The notes under the pieces were generated by a model that did no database searches, was not told where the DNA came from, and was given only the letters and a program-made list of their open reading frames with translations. A program made the position numbers and the translations under genes. A DNA stretch of 64,000 bases from Devosia sp. XK-2. Lineage in GTDB: Bacteria; Pseudomonadota; Alphaproteobacteria; Rhizobiales; Devosiaceae. The DNA lies in contig NZ_CP146608.1 in assembly GCF_037113415.1 (NCBI RefSeq), positions 2,128,501-2,192,500 of the forward strand, read 5' to 3'. Shown here piece after piece: positions 43,143 to 52,371 of the stretch; position 1 is the stretch's first letter; each line of letters opens with the position of its first letter.

Positions 43143-44801
43143 CTAGACACTCCCATAAAGCGCCTCCTTGAAGGGAGCCTCGCCCAGACGCCGATAGGCG
43201 TCGAGGAAAGGTTCATCCACGCTGGTGCGGTTGGCGATGTAGAAATCGACGAGCTTCTCAATGGCGCCTGGTACCTGCTCGGCCTCGAAACCCGGCCCGA
43301 TGATCTTGCCGACCGACGCACCTTCCGTGGCATCGCCGCCCAGCGTGATCTGATAGAGCTCACCGCCCTTCTTCTCGACGCCCAGAATGCCGATATGGCC
43401 CACATGGTGATGCCCGCAGGCATTGATGCAGCCGGAAATCTTGATCTTGAGATCGCCGATTTCCTTCTGCCGCTCCGGCGCTGCAAAGGTCTTGGAGATT
43501 TCCTGCGCAATCGGGATCGAACGGGCATTGGCCAGGGCACAGAAGTCCAGGCCCGGGCAGCAGATCATGTCCGTGATCAGATTGTTATTGCCTTCAGCCA
43601 GCCCATTGGCCACCAGCACATCATAGACCGCGCGCAGATCGGCAATGGCCACATGGGGCAGAACCAGGTTCTGCTCATGGGTCACGCGCAGCTCGTCATA
43701 GGAACATTTTTCGGCCAGGTCCGCGACCACTTCGATCTGCGCGTCGGTAGCATCGCCCGGCGCCCCACCGACGGGCTTGAGCGACACGGTGACCGAGGCA
43801 TAGCCGGGCTGCTTGTGCGGATGCAGATTATTGTCGAGCCAGCGGCCATAGGCCGGGTCGAGGATCGACTCATAGGCCACGTCCACCTTGTCGCCTGACC
43901 GGTCGGTAAAGTCCGGCGGCGCGAAATAGGCGGTGATCCGGTCCAGCTCTTCCTGCGGCAGGGTCAGTACGCCACCACGCACTTCGGCGAATTCGGCCTC
44001 CACCTGGCCCTTGATGCTTTCAAGGCCCTCTTCATGCACGAGGATCTTGATGCGGGCCTTGTACTTGTTGTCCCGGCGGCCATAGCGGTTGTAAACGCGC
44101 ATGATACTTTCGAGATAGGCCAGCAGATGCTCGTTGGGCACGAAGCTGTTGATCAGCTTGGCGATCATGGGCGTGCGCCCCAGGCCCCCGCCAACCCAGA
44201 CTTCCCAACCGATCTCACCGGCGCCGTTCACCGCCGCCTGCAGCCCGATATCGTGGAAGCGGATGGCCGCTCGGTCATTGGGCGAGCCAGTCATCGCGAT
44301 CTTGAACTTGCGCGGCAGGTAGCTGAATTCCGGATGCAGGCTCGACCACTGGCGGATGATCTCGGCCACCGGACGCGGATCGATGATCTCGTCGGCAGCA
44401 GCGCCGGCAAACTGGTCGGTGGTCACATTGCGAATGCAATTGCCCGAGGTCTGGATGGCGTGCATTTCCACGCTCGCCAGCTCTTCCAGGATCACCGGAA
44501 TATCCTTGAGCTTGGGCCAGTTGAACTGGATGTTCTGCCGCGTGGTGAAGTGCCCATAGCCGCGGTCATAGGTCCGCGCGATATGAGCAAGCTTGCGCAT
44601 CTGCCGCGAGGAGAGCGTGCCATAGGGCACGGCAATACGCAGCATATAGGCGTGAAGCTGCAGATAGAGCCCGTTCATCAGCCGCAGCGGGCGGAACTGG
44701 TCCTCGGAAAGCTCGCCCGACAGGCGACGCTTCACCTGGTCTGCAAATTGTGCTGTGCGACCCGCTACGAAAGCGGCGTCGAATTCGTCATATCGATACA
44801 T
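43143..44801 (-). CDS. cysI: Ferredoxin-type sulfite/nitrite reductase CysI
   Basis: The 552-residue protein has two ferredoxin-like half domains (LQLHAYMLRIAVPYGTLSSR, YGHFTTRQNIQFNWPKLKDI) and siroheme/[4Fe-4S] cysteines in DMICCPGLDFCALANARS and SGCINACGHHHVGHIG. It reduces sulfite to sulfide (six electrons) in cysteine synthesis. There is no cysJ flavoprotein gene, so ferredoxin is the probable donor. The ATG at 44801 has AGGTGAAG upstream and overlaps the DUF2849 gene by 14 bases. Confidence 0.93.
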   Translation of the reverse strand: MYRYDEFDAAFVAGRTAQFADQVKRRLSGELSEDQFRPLRLMNGLYLQLHAYMLRIAVPYGTLSSRQMRKLAHIARTYDRGYGHFTTRQNIQFNWPKLKDIPVILEELASVEMHAIQTSGNCIRNVTTDQFAGAAADEIIDPRPVAEIIRQWSSLHPEFSYLPRKFKIAMTGSPNDRAAIRFHDIGLQAAVNGAGEIGWEVWVGGGLGRTPMIAKLINSFVPNEHLLAYLESIMRVYNRYGRRDNKYKARIKILVHEEGLESIKGQVEAEFAEVRGGVLTLPQEELDRITAYFAPPDFTDRSGDKVDVAYESILDPAYGRWLDNNLHPHKQPGYASVTVSLKPVGGAPGDATDAQIEVVADLAEKCSYDELRVTHEQNLVLPHVAIADLRAVYDVLVANGLAEGNNNLITDMICCPGLDFCALANARSIPIAQEISKTFAAPERQKEIGDLKIKISGCINACGHHHVGHIGILGVEKKGGELYQITLGGDATEGASVGKIIGPGFEAEQVPGAIEKLVDFYIANRTSVDEPFLDAYRRLGEAPFKEALYGSV

Positions 44802-45117
44802 GCCCGTCTTCACCTAAGTGCTGGCGATCATACGCCTGCCCATTGAGAGTCAGGGGAGCGGTGGGGCCCGCCGCCCTAATGCGTTCGCGCAGGCGCTTGG
44901 GCACGATCCGCCCCTCCACCTGCTCAACTTCTTCAGCTTCCAGGCTAATGACCCGGCCCGTGCCCTTGGTGGCCACGATCGCGCTGTCGAGTTCGGCCTT
45001 GTCTTCCTTGGAGAACAGGCGTGCTGCCTGCAAGTCCTCGATCCAGTTGCCCTGCCCGTCCAGATAGACGGTGGCACCCGAAGTCAGTTCATTGCCCGTC
45101 AGGATTTCCATAGTCAT
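44788..45117 (-). CDS. DUF2849 protein of the sulfate assimilation operon
   Basis: The 109-residue protein has LTGNELTSGATVYLDGQGNW, DLQAARLFSKEDKAELDSAI and IVPKRLRERIRAAGPTAPLT, the pattern of DUF2849, almost always encoded between cysG and cysI in alphaproteobacteria. Function is unknown. The ATG overlaps the cysG stop (ATGA), so translation is coupled. Confidence 0.88.
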   Translation of the reverse strand: MTMEILTGNELTSGATVYLDGQGNWIEDLQAARLFSKEDKAELDSAIVATKGTGRVISLEAEEVEQVEGRIVPKRLRERIRAAGPTAPLTLNGQAYDRQHLGEDGHVSI

Positions 45118-46484
45118 GCTACCTTGAAACTGCTTGCAGCCGCATCGGCGGCATCCGCCCAATCGCCTTCAGCCACGGCCCGGCCGACCAGAATGACCGC
45201 CGGTCCATCGACAAAATCCACCGCGCCCTGGGCCAGTTGACCCAGTGTTGCCGAATAGAGCGTCCTGTTGGCCCGCCCGGCATTGACCACGATGCCCACC
45301 GGCAGATCCGGCGCAGCACCGAAAGCCACCAGCCGTCCCGCCACATCGGCGGCAATGGCCTTGCCCATATAGAGCGCCAGCGTAAGACCAGCCTGTGACA
45401 AGGCCGCCCAATGCATGAGGTCGCTGTCTTCGGCACCATGCGCGGTCGCCATCACGAAGCCACTCGACACCTTGCGCAGGGTCACTGGTGTCGCGCTGTC
45501 TGCCGCAGCGGCCAATGCGGCACTCACGCCCGGCACGATTTCATAGGTCAGCCCGGCCTTGCGAAGGGCGGCGATTTCCTCGCCCGCGCGTCCGAAAACC
45601 ATCGGATCACCCGACTTGAGCCGCGCAACCTTCTTGCCTTCACCGGCAAGCCGAACGATCAGCGTATTGATCTGCGCCTGCGAAAACGAATGATGGCCGC
45701 GCGCCTTGCCCACGCAGATCTGCTCGGCATCGCGACGGCCCATCTCGACCACCGCTGCCGGCACAAGCTGGTCATGCACGATCACATCGGCCTGTTGCAG
45801 CAGGCGCTGGGCGCGCAGCGTAAGCAGGTCTTCCGAGCCAGGCCCCGCGCCGATCAGCCAGACCACACCCTGCCCCGTGCCCTTGGCAGCATGATCGGCG
45901 AGCAGAGCCTCGGCCTCTTCATTACCAACCATCTGGCGCGCAACGAGATCCTCATAGAAGCGGCGGCGAGCGGCTCCATCATGAATCAGATTTTCAACCT
46001 TGTGCCGCAACCCACCGGCCAGACTCGCAATTTTCCCGATCCCAGGCGCCAGCAGCGCTTCGATCTGCGCCCGAACCAGCCGCGCCAGCACCGGCGCATC
46101 ACCCTCGGTGGAAATCGCCACCGTCAGCGGCGCGCGATCCACAATGGACGGCGTGTAGAAATCGCATTCCCCCGGCACGTCCACCACGTTGAGCGGAATG
46201 CCAAGGCGCCGAGCCTCGGCCTTGGCCAATTCGGCATCGGTGCCCTCTTCGGCCACAAACACCAGCGCCGCCCCGGCAATATCCTCGGCCCGAACGACGC
46301 GTTCGAACACCGCAACGGGAAAGGCGGAAAAGTCGGCTTCGATGTGACGGGAATAAATCTCTACAGAAGCAGTCGTCTTAGAAACCAATCGGACCTTGTT
46401 CAGGGCCTCGTCGGTGCCGCCGACGATGATAATGCGCTTGCCCTTGACCTTGAAGCTCAACGGAAATGTGTTGAGAAGTCCCAT
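45114..46484 (-). CDS. cysG: Siroheme synthase CysG
   Basis: The 456-residue bifunctional protein has an N-terminal NAD-dependent dehydrogenase/ferrochelatase half (IIIVGGTDEALNKVRLVSKT, RAPLTVAISTEGDAPVLARL). From about residue 205 it has the uroporphyrinogen-III methyltransferase half (VVWLIGAGPGSEDLLTLRAQ, VARLKSGDPMVFGRAGEEIA, YEIVPGVSAALAAAA). It makes the siroheme needed by CysI. It is the first gene of cysG-DUF2849-cysI-cysH. The 226-bp gap to the divergent gene probably holds the operon promoter, but I could not define it. Confidence 0.96.
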   Translation of the reverse strand: MGLLNTFPLSFKVKGKRIIIVGGTDEALNKVRLVSKTTASVEIYSRHIEADFSAFPVAVFERVVRAEDIAGAALVFVAEEGTDAELAKAEARRLGIPLNVVDVPGECDFYTPSIVDRAPLTVAISTEGDAPVLARLVRAQIEALLAPGIGKIASLAGGLRHKVENLIHDGAARRRFYEDLVARQMVGNEEAEALLADHAAKGTGQGVVWLIGAGPGSEDLLTLRAQRLLQQADVIVHDQLVPAAVVEMGRRDAEQICVGKARGHHSFSQAQINTLIVRLAGEGKKVARLKSGDPMVFGRAGEEIAALRKAGLTYEIVPGVSAALAAAADSATPVTLRKVSSGFVMATAHGAEDSDLMHWAALSQAGLTLALYMGKAIAADVAGRLVAFGAAPDLPVGIVVNAGRANRTLYSATLGQLAQGAVDFVDGPAVILVGRAVAEGDWADAADAAASSFKVA

Positions 46485-46710
46485 TGTCGTCCTGTTCGTG
46501 AGATGGGCGAAAATAATCCAAATCGCACTCGCCCAACAAGACCTTGAAAATCAATAGCTTTTATATTTCTCTTCCAGCGCCGCCCGTGGAAATCAACGCG
46601 GTCAATGGCACTGGGAACGGCCAAATGAATCTTTCGCAGCCACACCGATAGAATAATTTGCCTGTCAGCCTATATGCTCAGCCTATGCCTTTATCTCTGG
46701 GGGTCTCGTC

Positions 46711-47163
46711 ATGCCGGCTCTTCCTCGGCACCTCGTCGTTCCGACTTTCGTCCTGCTGGGCCTGTTCGGCGCCGGCGCGCAGGCCCTTGCGCCCATGATC
46801 CGGCCAGAGCCCGCCGCCGATATTCTCCCCGGCAGGGCCGAGCCCTATATCGGCGCCTGGTCCGTGACCCTGCCCACCCGCGAGCCGACCGAGCCCAATA
46901 CGGCCTTGGCCGTCTGCGCCCTGCCCGTCCGGATCGAAAAGGCCAATGACACACACATTTTCTATCTTGGCCCCCGCGAGCAGGAGGCCGATGCCGCTAT
47001 CGAACTAGTCGTTTCGGGGGACGGCACCCGCTGGCAACCCATAGCCGGCGGTCCAGCCTTTTTCGCCATCTGGGTCAATCCCGACAGCTTCTTTCTTTAT
47101 GACGCCGTCGCCGAGGGCGAACCGGACTGGAGCCAGCCCTATATCTATGACCGCTGCGACTAG
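46711..47163 (+). CDS. Secreted hypothetical protein
   Basis: I do not recognise this 150-residue protein. It has a clear signal peptide (MPALPRHLVVPTFVLLGLFG...AQA), a mature beta-rich part with GAWSVTLPTREPTEPNTALA and WVNPDSFFLYDAVAEGEPDW, and two cysteines (residue 70 and the second-last residue). It is divergent from cysG and convergent with a ferredoxin gene. A small periplasmic or lipid-free envelope protein is likely. Confidence 0.65.
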   Translation: MPALPRHLVVPTFVLLGLFGAGAQALAPMIRPEPAADILPGRAEPYIGAWSVTLPTREPTEPNTALAVCALPVRIEKANDTHIFYLGPREQEADAAIELVVSGDGTRWQPIAGGPAFFAIWVNPDSFFLYDAVAEGEPDWSQPYIYDRCD

Positions 47164-47169
47164 CCTGGG

Positions 47170-47490
47170 TCAGCCCTGGCGGCTGGGCACCTGTACCACC
47201 AGCCCGTCCAGCTCGTCCCGCACCTTGATCTGGCAGGAAAGCCGGCTGTTTTCGCGCACGTCAAAGGCGAAATCGAGCATGTCTTCTTCCATCACCGATG
47301 GACCGCCAACCACCTCGCGCCAGGCTTCGTCCACATAAACGTGGCAGGTCGCGCAAGTGCAGGCGCCACCACACTCGGCTACAATGCCGGGCACCGCGTT
47401 CATGATTGCGGTCTCCATCACTGTCGAACCATTTTCACCTTCGGTTTCAATGCGTTCGCCATCATTGGTGATGTAGGTGATTTTGGTCAT
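47170..47490 (-). CDS. [2Fe-2S] ferredoxin, second copy
   Basis: The 106-residue adrenodoxin-type ferredoxin has cluster ligands in [17 protein letters not shown] and SRLSCQI. It shares the EEDMLD and SRLSCQI segments with the ferredoxin at 39863-40186. Two adjacent ATGs (47493, 47490) are possible; AAGGA spacing favours the second. Such ferredoxins serve P450, siroheme or Fe-S assembly partners; no partner is adjacent. Confidence 0.92.
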   Translation of the reverse strand: MTKITYITNDGERIETEGENGSTVMETAIMNAVPGIVAECGGACTCATCHVYVDEAWREVVGGPSVMEEDMLDFAFDVRENSRLSCQIKVRDELDGLVVQVPSRQG

Positions 47491-47648
47491 CATCTGTCCT
47501 TCTGCGCTCAAGCCCCGATATAGCGACAGGCTGTACCCCCTGCAAGGACGCGCCTTTCCAACTTGTCATGCAGATTGCCGGACTTTAAGTCGTTCGCCGC
47601 CGCACATCGTGACAGCCTGTCTGCAAGCAAAAACCTTGGAGGACAGAA

Positions 47649-48524
47649 ATGCTGGAGGAACACTTTCGTTTGCAAGCAGCGCGGTTTGCCCGGGTCGCCA
47701 GCGTGCTGACGCTGTCGGCATCGGGCGCAATGGCTCACGATTTGCCGCTTGGCGACGGCAAAATCTCAAGCAGTCCCAAACAGGGCTATGTCTATTCCTG
47801 CCAGAGCCGCTTCCCCGCCAATGGCGTCGGCGCGCATGCCAGCGGCGCCTGGTTGGACGAGGCGAGTGGAACCTGGGACCCCGATCTCAAGCCCATCGTC
47901 GACGGCACGGTGAAATGGCCCAGCGAGATCAGCCTGACGATCGAAGGCAACAAGCGCGTTGTCCGCGCCAATGGCCTGCCCGATCACACCACCGGGACAT
48001 TTCCGGTCAGCCGCACGGACGATGCCTATCAATATGACCGCAATCCCAACGCCATCGCCGCCCAGAGCGTTCTCCTGCGCCTTGATGTCACGCCGAGCCT
48101 GGCCAGTTCTCCCAGTTGCGTCTCCATGGGCATGATCGGCTTCGCGCTTTCAGGCGCAGCCATCTACAACGCCCTGGATGCCAAGGGCGACGATGCGCCC
48201 GCCCACGAAATCCAGGACGGCTGCAATGGTCACCCCGAGCGGCAGGGCGAATATCACTACCACAACTATTCGGACTGTTTCGTGGACACGGCCAGCGGGC
48301 CAAATAGGCATAGCGATCTGATCGGCTACGCCCTCGACGGGTTCGGCATTTTTGGACTTTATGACGCGGGTGGCGACATACTCACTACCAGCGATCTCGA
48401 TGCCTGCCACGGCCATACCGGGCCAGTCGAATGGGACGGCGAGGTGGTGGAAATGTACCACTACCATTTCACCCAGGACTATCCCTATACGCTAGGCTGC
48501 TTTGCCGGGAAGGTTTCGCGCTAA
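47649..48524 (+). CDS. YHYH-domain exported protein
   Basis: The 291-residue protein has an N-terminal export signal ending SASGAMAHD and two copies of the family signature, GEYHYHNYSDC near residue 200 and MYHYHFTQDYPYTLGCF at the C terminus. Several cysteines (YVYSCQS, SPSCVSMGM, DGCNGHPE, DACHGH) may form disulfides. YHYH proteins are secreted, with unknown function and possible metal binding. GGAGG lies 8 bases before the ATG. It converges on the methyltransferase gene with a 4-base overlap. Confidence 0.85.
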   Translation: MLEEHFRLQAARFARVASVLTLSASGAMAHDLPLGDGKISSSPKQGYVYSCQSRFPANGVGAHASGAWLDEASGTWDPDLKPIVDGTVKWPSEISLTIEGNKRVVRANGLPDHTTGTFPVSRTDDAYQYDRNPNAIAAQSVLLRLDVTPSLASSPSCVSMGMIGFALSGAAIYNALDAKGDDAPAHEIQDGCNGHPERQGEYHYHNYSDCFVDTASGPNRHSDLIGYALDGFGIFGLYDAGGDILTTSDLDACHGHTGPVEWDGEVVEMYHYHFTQDYPYTLGCFAGKVSR

Positions 48525-49693
48525 GCGCCGAGCAGGCCTTCCAGATAGTGCTTTTCCACGCCGAACATGGCCTTGACCGCCGCAATGCGGTCAAGCGCCG
48601 CCTGCCGGGAACCGGCATTGCCCTTTTGCGCTACGATCAGATTATTCTTGGGCGTATGCGCATCGGAGACAAACTCGAATACCTTGGTGCGATAGCCGTT
48701 CGCTTCGAGCAGCAGCGCCCGCAATCCATCGGTCACCATCTCGGCCTGCTTTTCCATGAAGGTGCCGTGGCGTAGCAAGAAGTCGAGCCGGTCATCGGCC
48801 GCACCCGTGCTCATCTCGCGCCTTATCTGCTTGTGGCAGCACGGCGCAACAGCGATCAGCCCCGCCCCGGCCTTGATGCCCTGATAGATCGCGTCGTCCG
48901 TGGCCGTGTCGCAGGCATGGAGCGCAATCACCGCGTCGGCGCCCGAGGCGTCATAGGCCAGAATATTGCCGGCCTCAAATCGCAACCCGCCAAATCCACT
49001 CTTCCGAGCCAGCGCATTGCCCGCTTCGACCAGCGCCGGGCGCAGTTCCACACCGATGATCCGAGCTGGCCGCTCCACCGCATTGGACAGGTAGTCATAG
49101 AGCGCAAAGTCGAGGTAACCCTTGCCCGCCCCCATATCCACGATCACCGGACTCTCTGCCTTAAGTCCCTGAATCAGCGGCGCAAAAATTTCCACCATCT
49201 TGTTGATCTGGCGGAACTTGTCCTGTGCATCATTGCGGACTACGCCGTCCTTGCCGGTAATGCCCAGCGCATGCAGCCAGACGGCCGACATGTCGGTGAT
49301 GGGCCGGTTCTTGGCCCGGTCATGCCCCGCCTTGGGCTTGGCCCGCCCAGCGACATCCACACGCTTGAGCCGCTGCTTGTCGCCCTGCCGCTCAAACTGC
49401 AGATCGAAGCCGGTCGTTTCCAGCCGGGCCGACCGCCATTGATTTGCTAGACCATGGTCCAGCAAAGCGGCAACCTCATCCACCGACAGGTTCTTGGTCA
49501 CGTCCCGGGTCTTATAGCGGAAAACAAGACTCAGGCGCTCGCCGGCCTTGATCGTGACCTTGCGCCCCTCGGCCGATTTCAGCTCCGCCTCATCGCCATG
49601 ATAACCACCCAGCTTCAGCCGGGTCAGGGAGCCGTCGACAAATGCTTCGCGGGTCGCGGCGACAAATTCGGCAATGCGATCAGGCGCGCTCAA
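48521..49693 (-). CDS. SAM-dependent methyltransferase (Methyltransf_32 / METTL25-like)
   Basis: The 390-residue protein has an N-terminal domain of about 170 residues and a C-terminal Rossmann methyltransferase: motif I VIVDMGAGKGYLDFALYDYL, then IGVELRPALVEAGNALA, ADAVIALHACDTATDDAI and the distinctive LIAVAPCCHKQIRREM. The APCC motif and domain order match the METTL25/GSTCD group. The substrate is unknown. The start is a TTG that overlaps the prfC stop (TTGA), with AAGGAACGG upstream; the frame stays open into prfC, but that part is prfC in another frame. Confidence 0.82.
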   Translation of the reverse strand: MSAPDRIAEFVAATREAFVDGSLTRLKLGGYHGDEAELKSAEGRKVTIKAGERLSLVFRYKTRDVTKNLSVDEVAALLDHGLANQWRSARLETTGFDLQFERQGDKQRLKRVDVAGRAKPKAGHDRAKNRPITDMSAVWLHALGITGKDGVVRNDAQDKFRQINKMVEIFAPLIQGLKAESPVIVDMGAGKGYLDFALYDYLSNAVERPARIIGVELRPALVEAGNALARKSGFGGLRFEAGNILAYDASGADAVIALHACDTATDDAIYQGIKAGAGLIAVAPCCHKQIRREMSTGAADDRLDFLLRHGTFMEKQAEMVTDGLRALLLEANGYRTKVFEFVSDAHTPKNNLIVAQKGNAGSRQAALDRIAAVKAMFGVEKHYLEGLLGA

Positions 49694-51294
49694 TGCCGTT
49701 CCTTGGTGGTGAGGAATTCGATTTTCGGCCAGTCCTGCTTGGCCCGGTCCGCCCACCAGGCGTTCTGCGCCAGAAAAACCGGCGCATCCGAGCGGTCCTC
49801 GGCCATATTCATCTTCTGGGCGGCAATGAACCGCTTGAGCTCGTCGGCATCGTCGCATTCTACCCAGCGCGCCACCTCAAAGCCCATGCTTTCAAAGGTG
49901 ATCGGCACGCCATATTCCTTGGCGACGCGGGCCGACAACACTTCAAGCTGAAGCTGACCGACCACACCCACGATCCAGTCCGCGCCGACCATGCGGCGGA
50001 ACACCTGGGTCACGCCCTCTTCAGCCAGATCGCTCAGCGCCTTGGCCATCTGCTTGGTCTTCATTGCATCGCTCAGCCGCACGCGGCGGATGATTTCCGG
50101 CGCGAAATTGGGGATGCCCGTCACATTGATATTGGCGCCTTCCGTCAGCGTATCGCCCACCGACAGTGTGCCATGATTGGGAATGCCGACAATGTCGCCC
50201 GCCACCGCTTCCTCGGCCAATTCGCGATTATTGCCGAAAAAGAACATCGGATTGGACACAGCCATGTCCTTGCCCGAACGTACATTCTTGAGACGCATCC
50301 CGCGCTCGAACTTGCCCGAGCACAGCCGCACAAAGGCGATACGGTCGCGATGGTTCGCATCCATGTTCGCCTGCACCTTGAACACGAAGCCGCTCACCTT
50401 CTTGTCCGAAGGTGGAATGGGCGCCGGCACGGCAGGCTGCGGCCGCGGCTCCGGCCCCCAATCACCCAGCGTGCGCAGCAATTCGGCCACCGACACGCCC
50501 TTGAGCGCCGACCCGAACAGCACCGGGCTCAAATGCCCTTCATGGAAGGTCTTGAGATCGAAGCCCGGCAGCATGGCCTGCGCCATTTCCAGGGTCTCGA
50601 GCGCATTCATGAACACCGGATTGTCGACCAGTTCTTCGACCTCGAGCAGGTCTTCGAGCGCCTCGAACTCGGCAATCGTCTTGCCTTGGGGGTTCAGCAC
50701 GCGCTTTTCAACAAGGTCGATATAACCGCCGAAATCGACGCCCTGCCCGATCGGCCAGAGCACGGGGGTCAGATCCAGCGCCAGCTTACCCTGGATTTCA
50801 TCGATCAAATCCAGCGGGCTCAGGCCCTCACGGTCCACCTTATTGATAAAGGTGATGATCGGAATGTCGCGCAGGCGGCACACCTCGAAAAGTTTCAGCG
50901 TCTGGCTTTCGATGCCCTTGGCCGCATCGATCACCATGATCGCAGCATCCACCGCGGTCAGCGTCCGATAAGTATCCTCGGAAAAGTCCGAGTGGCCGGG
51001 CGTGTCGAGCAGATTGAGCGTCAGCCCGTCATAGTCGAAGGTCATCACCGACGAGGTGATGGAAATGCCGCGCTGCTGCTCCATCTCCATCCAGTCCGAT
51101 CGCGTCGAGCGCGCCCCGGATTTGCCGCGCACCGCACCGGCCTGCTGAATGGCACCGGCAGCGGCTAGCAGGCGTTCGGTCAGCGTCGTCTTGCCCGCGT
51201 CCGGGTGCGAAATGATCGCAAAGGTGCGGCGGGTCTGGAACGGTTCGAGATTGGCGCGAGACGCGGCCTCGACAACTAAAGACATGGTCGACAT
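49690..51294 (-). CDS. prfC: Peptide chain release factor 3
   Basis: The 534-residue translational GTPase has G1 ISHPDAGKTTLTERLL, G2/G3 IDTP-type LLDTPGHSDFSEDTYR, G4 FINKVDREG and the RF3-type linker GQGVDFGGYIDLVEKRVLNP. RF3 releases RF1/RF2 from ribosomes after termination. Start options are 51294 (MSTMSLVVEAASRA), 51285 and a further upstream frame start at 51324; the first gives normal family length. The stop overlaps the methyltransferase start. Confidence 0.97.
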   Translation of the reverse strand: MSTMSLVVEAASRANLEPFQTRRTFAIISHPDAGKTTLTERLLAAAGAIQQAGAVRGKSGARSTRSDWMEMEQQRGISITSSVMTFDYDGLTLNLLDTPGHSDFSEDTYRTLTAVDAAIMVIDAAKGIESQTLKLFEVCRLRDIPIITFINKVDREGLSPLDLIDEIQGKLALDLTPVLWPIGQGVDFGGYIDLVEKRVLNPQGKTIAEFEALEDLLEVEELVDNPVFMNALETLEMAQAMLPGFDLKTFHEGHLSPVLFGSALKGVSVAELLRTLGDWGPEPRPQPAVPAPIPPSDKKVSGFVFKVQANMDANHRDRIAFVRLCSGKFERGMRLKNVRSGKDMAVSNPMFFFGNNRELAEEAVAGDIVGIPNHGTLSVGDTLTEGANINVTGIPNFAPEIIRRVRLSDAMKTKQMAKALSDLAEEGVTQVFRRMVGADWIVGVVGQLQLEVLSARVAKEYGVPITFESMGFEVARWVECDDADELKRFIAAQKMNMAEDRSDAPVFLAQNAWWADRAKQDWPKIEFLTTKERH

Positions 51295-51423
51295 GGGAAC
51301 TTTTCGGCATGGGGCGCCCGACATTCGGCGCGCACATCACATTGGCTTGGCTCTATAGAGAATGGCCGATGCATGGTCAAATAGGCACCCCAGCGCGCCG
51401 ATCAACACCGCGCACCGAAACTC

Positions 51424-52161
51424 TCACCTCTGTGTGGACTTCACCCCCAGCGCCTTGTAGCCGTCAAACAGCGGACCGCCATAGCGCGCCAACTCGGCAT
51501 CGCACAAAGCCAGAAGCGCCGCGCCATCGCCTTCAAATGCTGCGGTCATGGCCGCTTCAAACCCGTCCCGCGCCTCCTGCCCGAGCATGCTCAGTCGCCG
51601 CGGCACCCATTTGCCATTGCCGCTCCACTGCCCCCGCCCCAGCAGCATCAGGTCCGCGAGCTTGGGATAGAGCTGCACCGCTATCGCACGGACTTCACTC
51701 GCGGGACGAAGGCCACGCAGATCGTCGGCGAGGTCGGACACCTGATAGAGCAGCCATGGATCGACCGCCTGTCGCGGGCCCGTCGCCAGCAATGCCCGCG
51801 CCCGGCTCTGAAACTGACGAGCCAGGCCAATGTCGGAACCGACAATGCGCCCCTCCGCCACCATGCTGACCATTATCGGCCGCCCGCTCTGCGCATCCTG
51901 CTCCAGGTAATGCGCCAGTGTGGACGGGTCCTGCACAAAGGCCTCGACCGGCATGTCATTGCTCTCGAACGATTCGCGCCAGGCCTGATCCAGCCGCGGA
52001 TAGAGCACCACAAGGTCGAGATCGGACCGGACAGTGCCCTGGCCGCGCATGATCGAGCCCGCCACAAAGGCGCAGACAGCGCCGGGAAAGCGGGTTTCAA
52101 GCGCCAGGGCCGCTATGGCCATGGCAAGATTGGGCAGGAGGTCGGGTTGAGGGCGGTCCAC
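51424..52161 (-). CDS. Nucleotidyltransferase-domain protein
   Basis: The 245-residue protein has the polymerase-beta-type motif VAGSIMRGQGTVRSDLDLVV (GS-x9-D-x-D) and no kinase or CCA-adding features. Such minimal nucleotidyltransferases act on small molecules, tRNA or proteins; the substrate is unknown. The start is probably a GTG at 52161 with AGGA upstream, since the frame upstream crosses a terminator hairpin. The gene lies 37 bp after that hairpin and a short leader frame, an attenuator-like layout. Confidence 0.75.
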   Translation of the reverse strand: MDRPQPDLLPNLAMAIAALALETRFPGAVCAFVAGSIMRGQGTVRSDLDLVVLYPRLDQAWRESFESNDMPVEAFVQDPSTLAHYLEQDAQSGRPIMVSMVAEGRIVGSDIGLARQFQSRARALLATGPRQAVDPWLLYQVSDLADDLRGLRPASEVRAIAVQLYPKLADLMLLGRGQWSGNGKWVPRRLSMLGQEARDGFEAAMTAAFEGDGAALLALCDAELARYGGPLFDGYKALGVKSTQR

Positions 52162-52197
52162 GATGCTTGCGTCCTGTTCTGCGGACCCGGCGGGCAA

Positions 52198-52225
52198 CAA
52201 AAAACCCGCTCGTTTCCGGCGGGTT
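52198..52225 (-). terminator. Terminator hairpin upstream of the nucleotidyltransferase gene
   Basis: On the minus strand AACCCGC-N9-GCGGGTT is followed by TTTTTG. It lies between a 20-codon leader frame and the gene at 51424-52161. Confidence 0.75.
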
Positions 52226-52251
52226 GGTATCGTCCTGAAATGATCCGATGA

Positions 52252-52314
52252 TCAGGTCACACGACACCACGCCCCCGCCTCGGCGGTGGTAATGGACATG
52301 GTGTTCATGGTCAT
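52252..52314 (-). CDS. Candidate leader peptide of 20 residues
   Basis: The short frame reads MTMNTMSITTAEAGAWCRVT and ends 26 bases before the terminator. Within it ACCACCGCC can pair with GGCGTGGT, and GGCGGG can instead pair with CCCGCC of the terminator stem, so three alternative stems are possible. A translated attenuator is inferred. The single Trp and single Cys codons lie in the second arm, which is not the classical place. Confidence 0.4.
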   Translation of the reverse strand: MTMNTMSITTAEAGAWCRVT

Positions 52315-52371
52315 CAGCTTGATCATGGAGCGCAAACTAGCGGGTGCCCGGTATGCGGTCAATTCCCGCGC

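Noticed and set aside
49642..51168. 508-codon plus-strand frame opposite prfC
   Set aside because: prfC is a highly conserved GTPase gene; the antisense translation is low-complexity His/Arg/Gln-rich.
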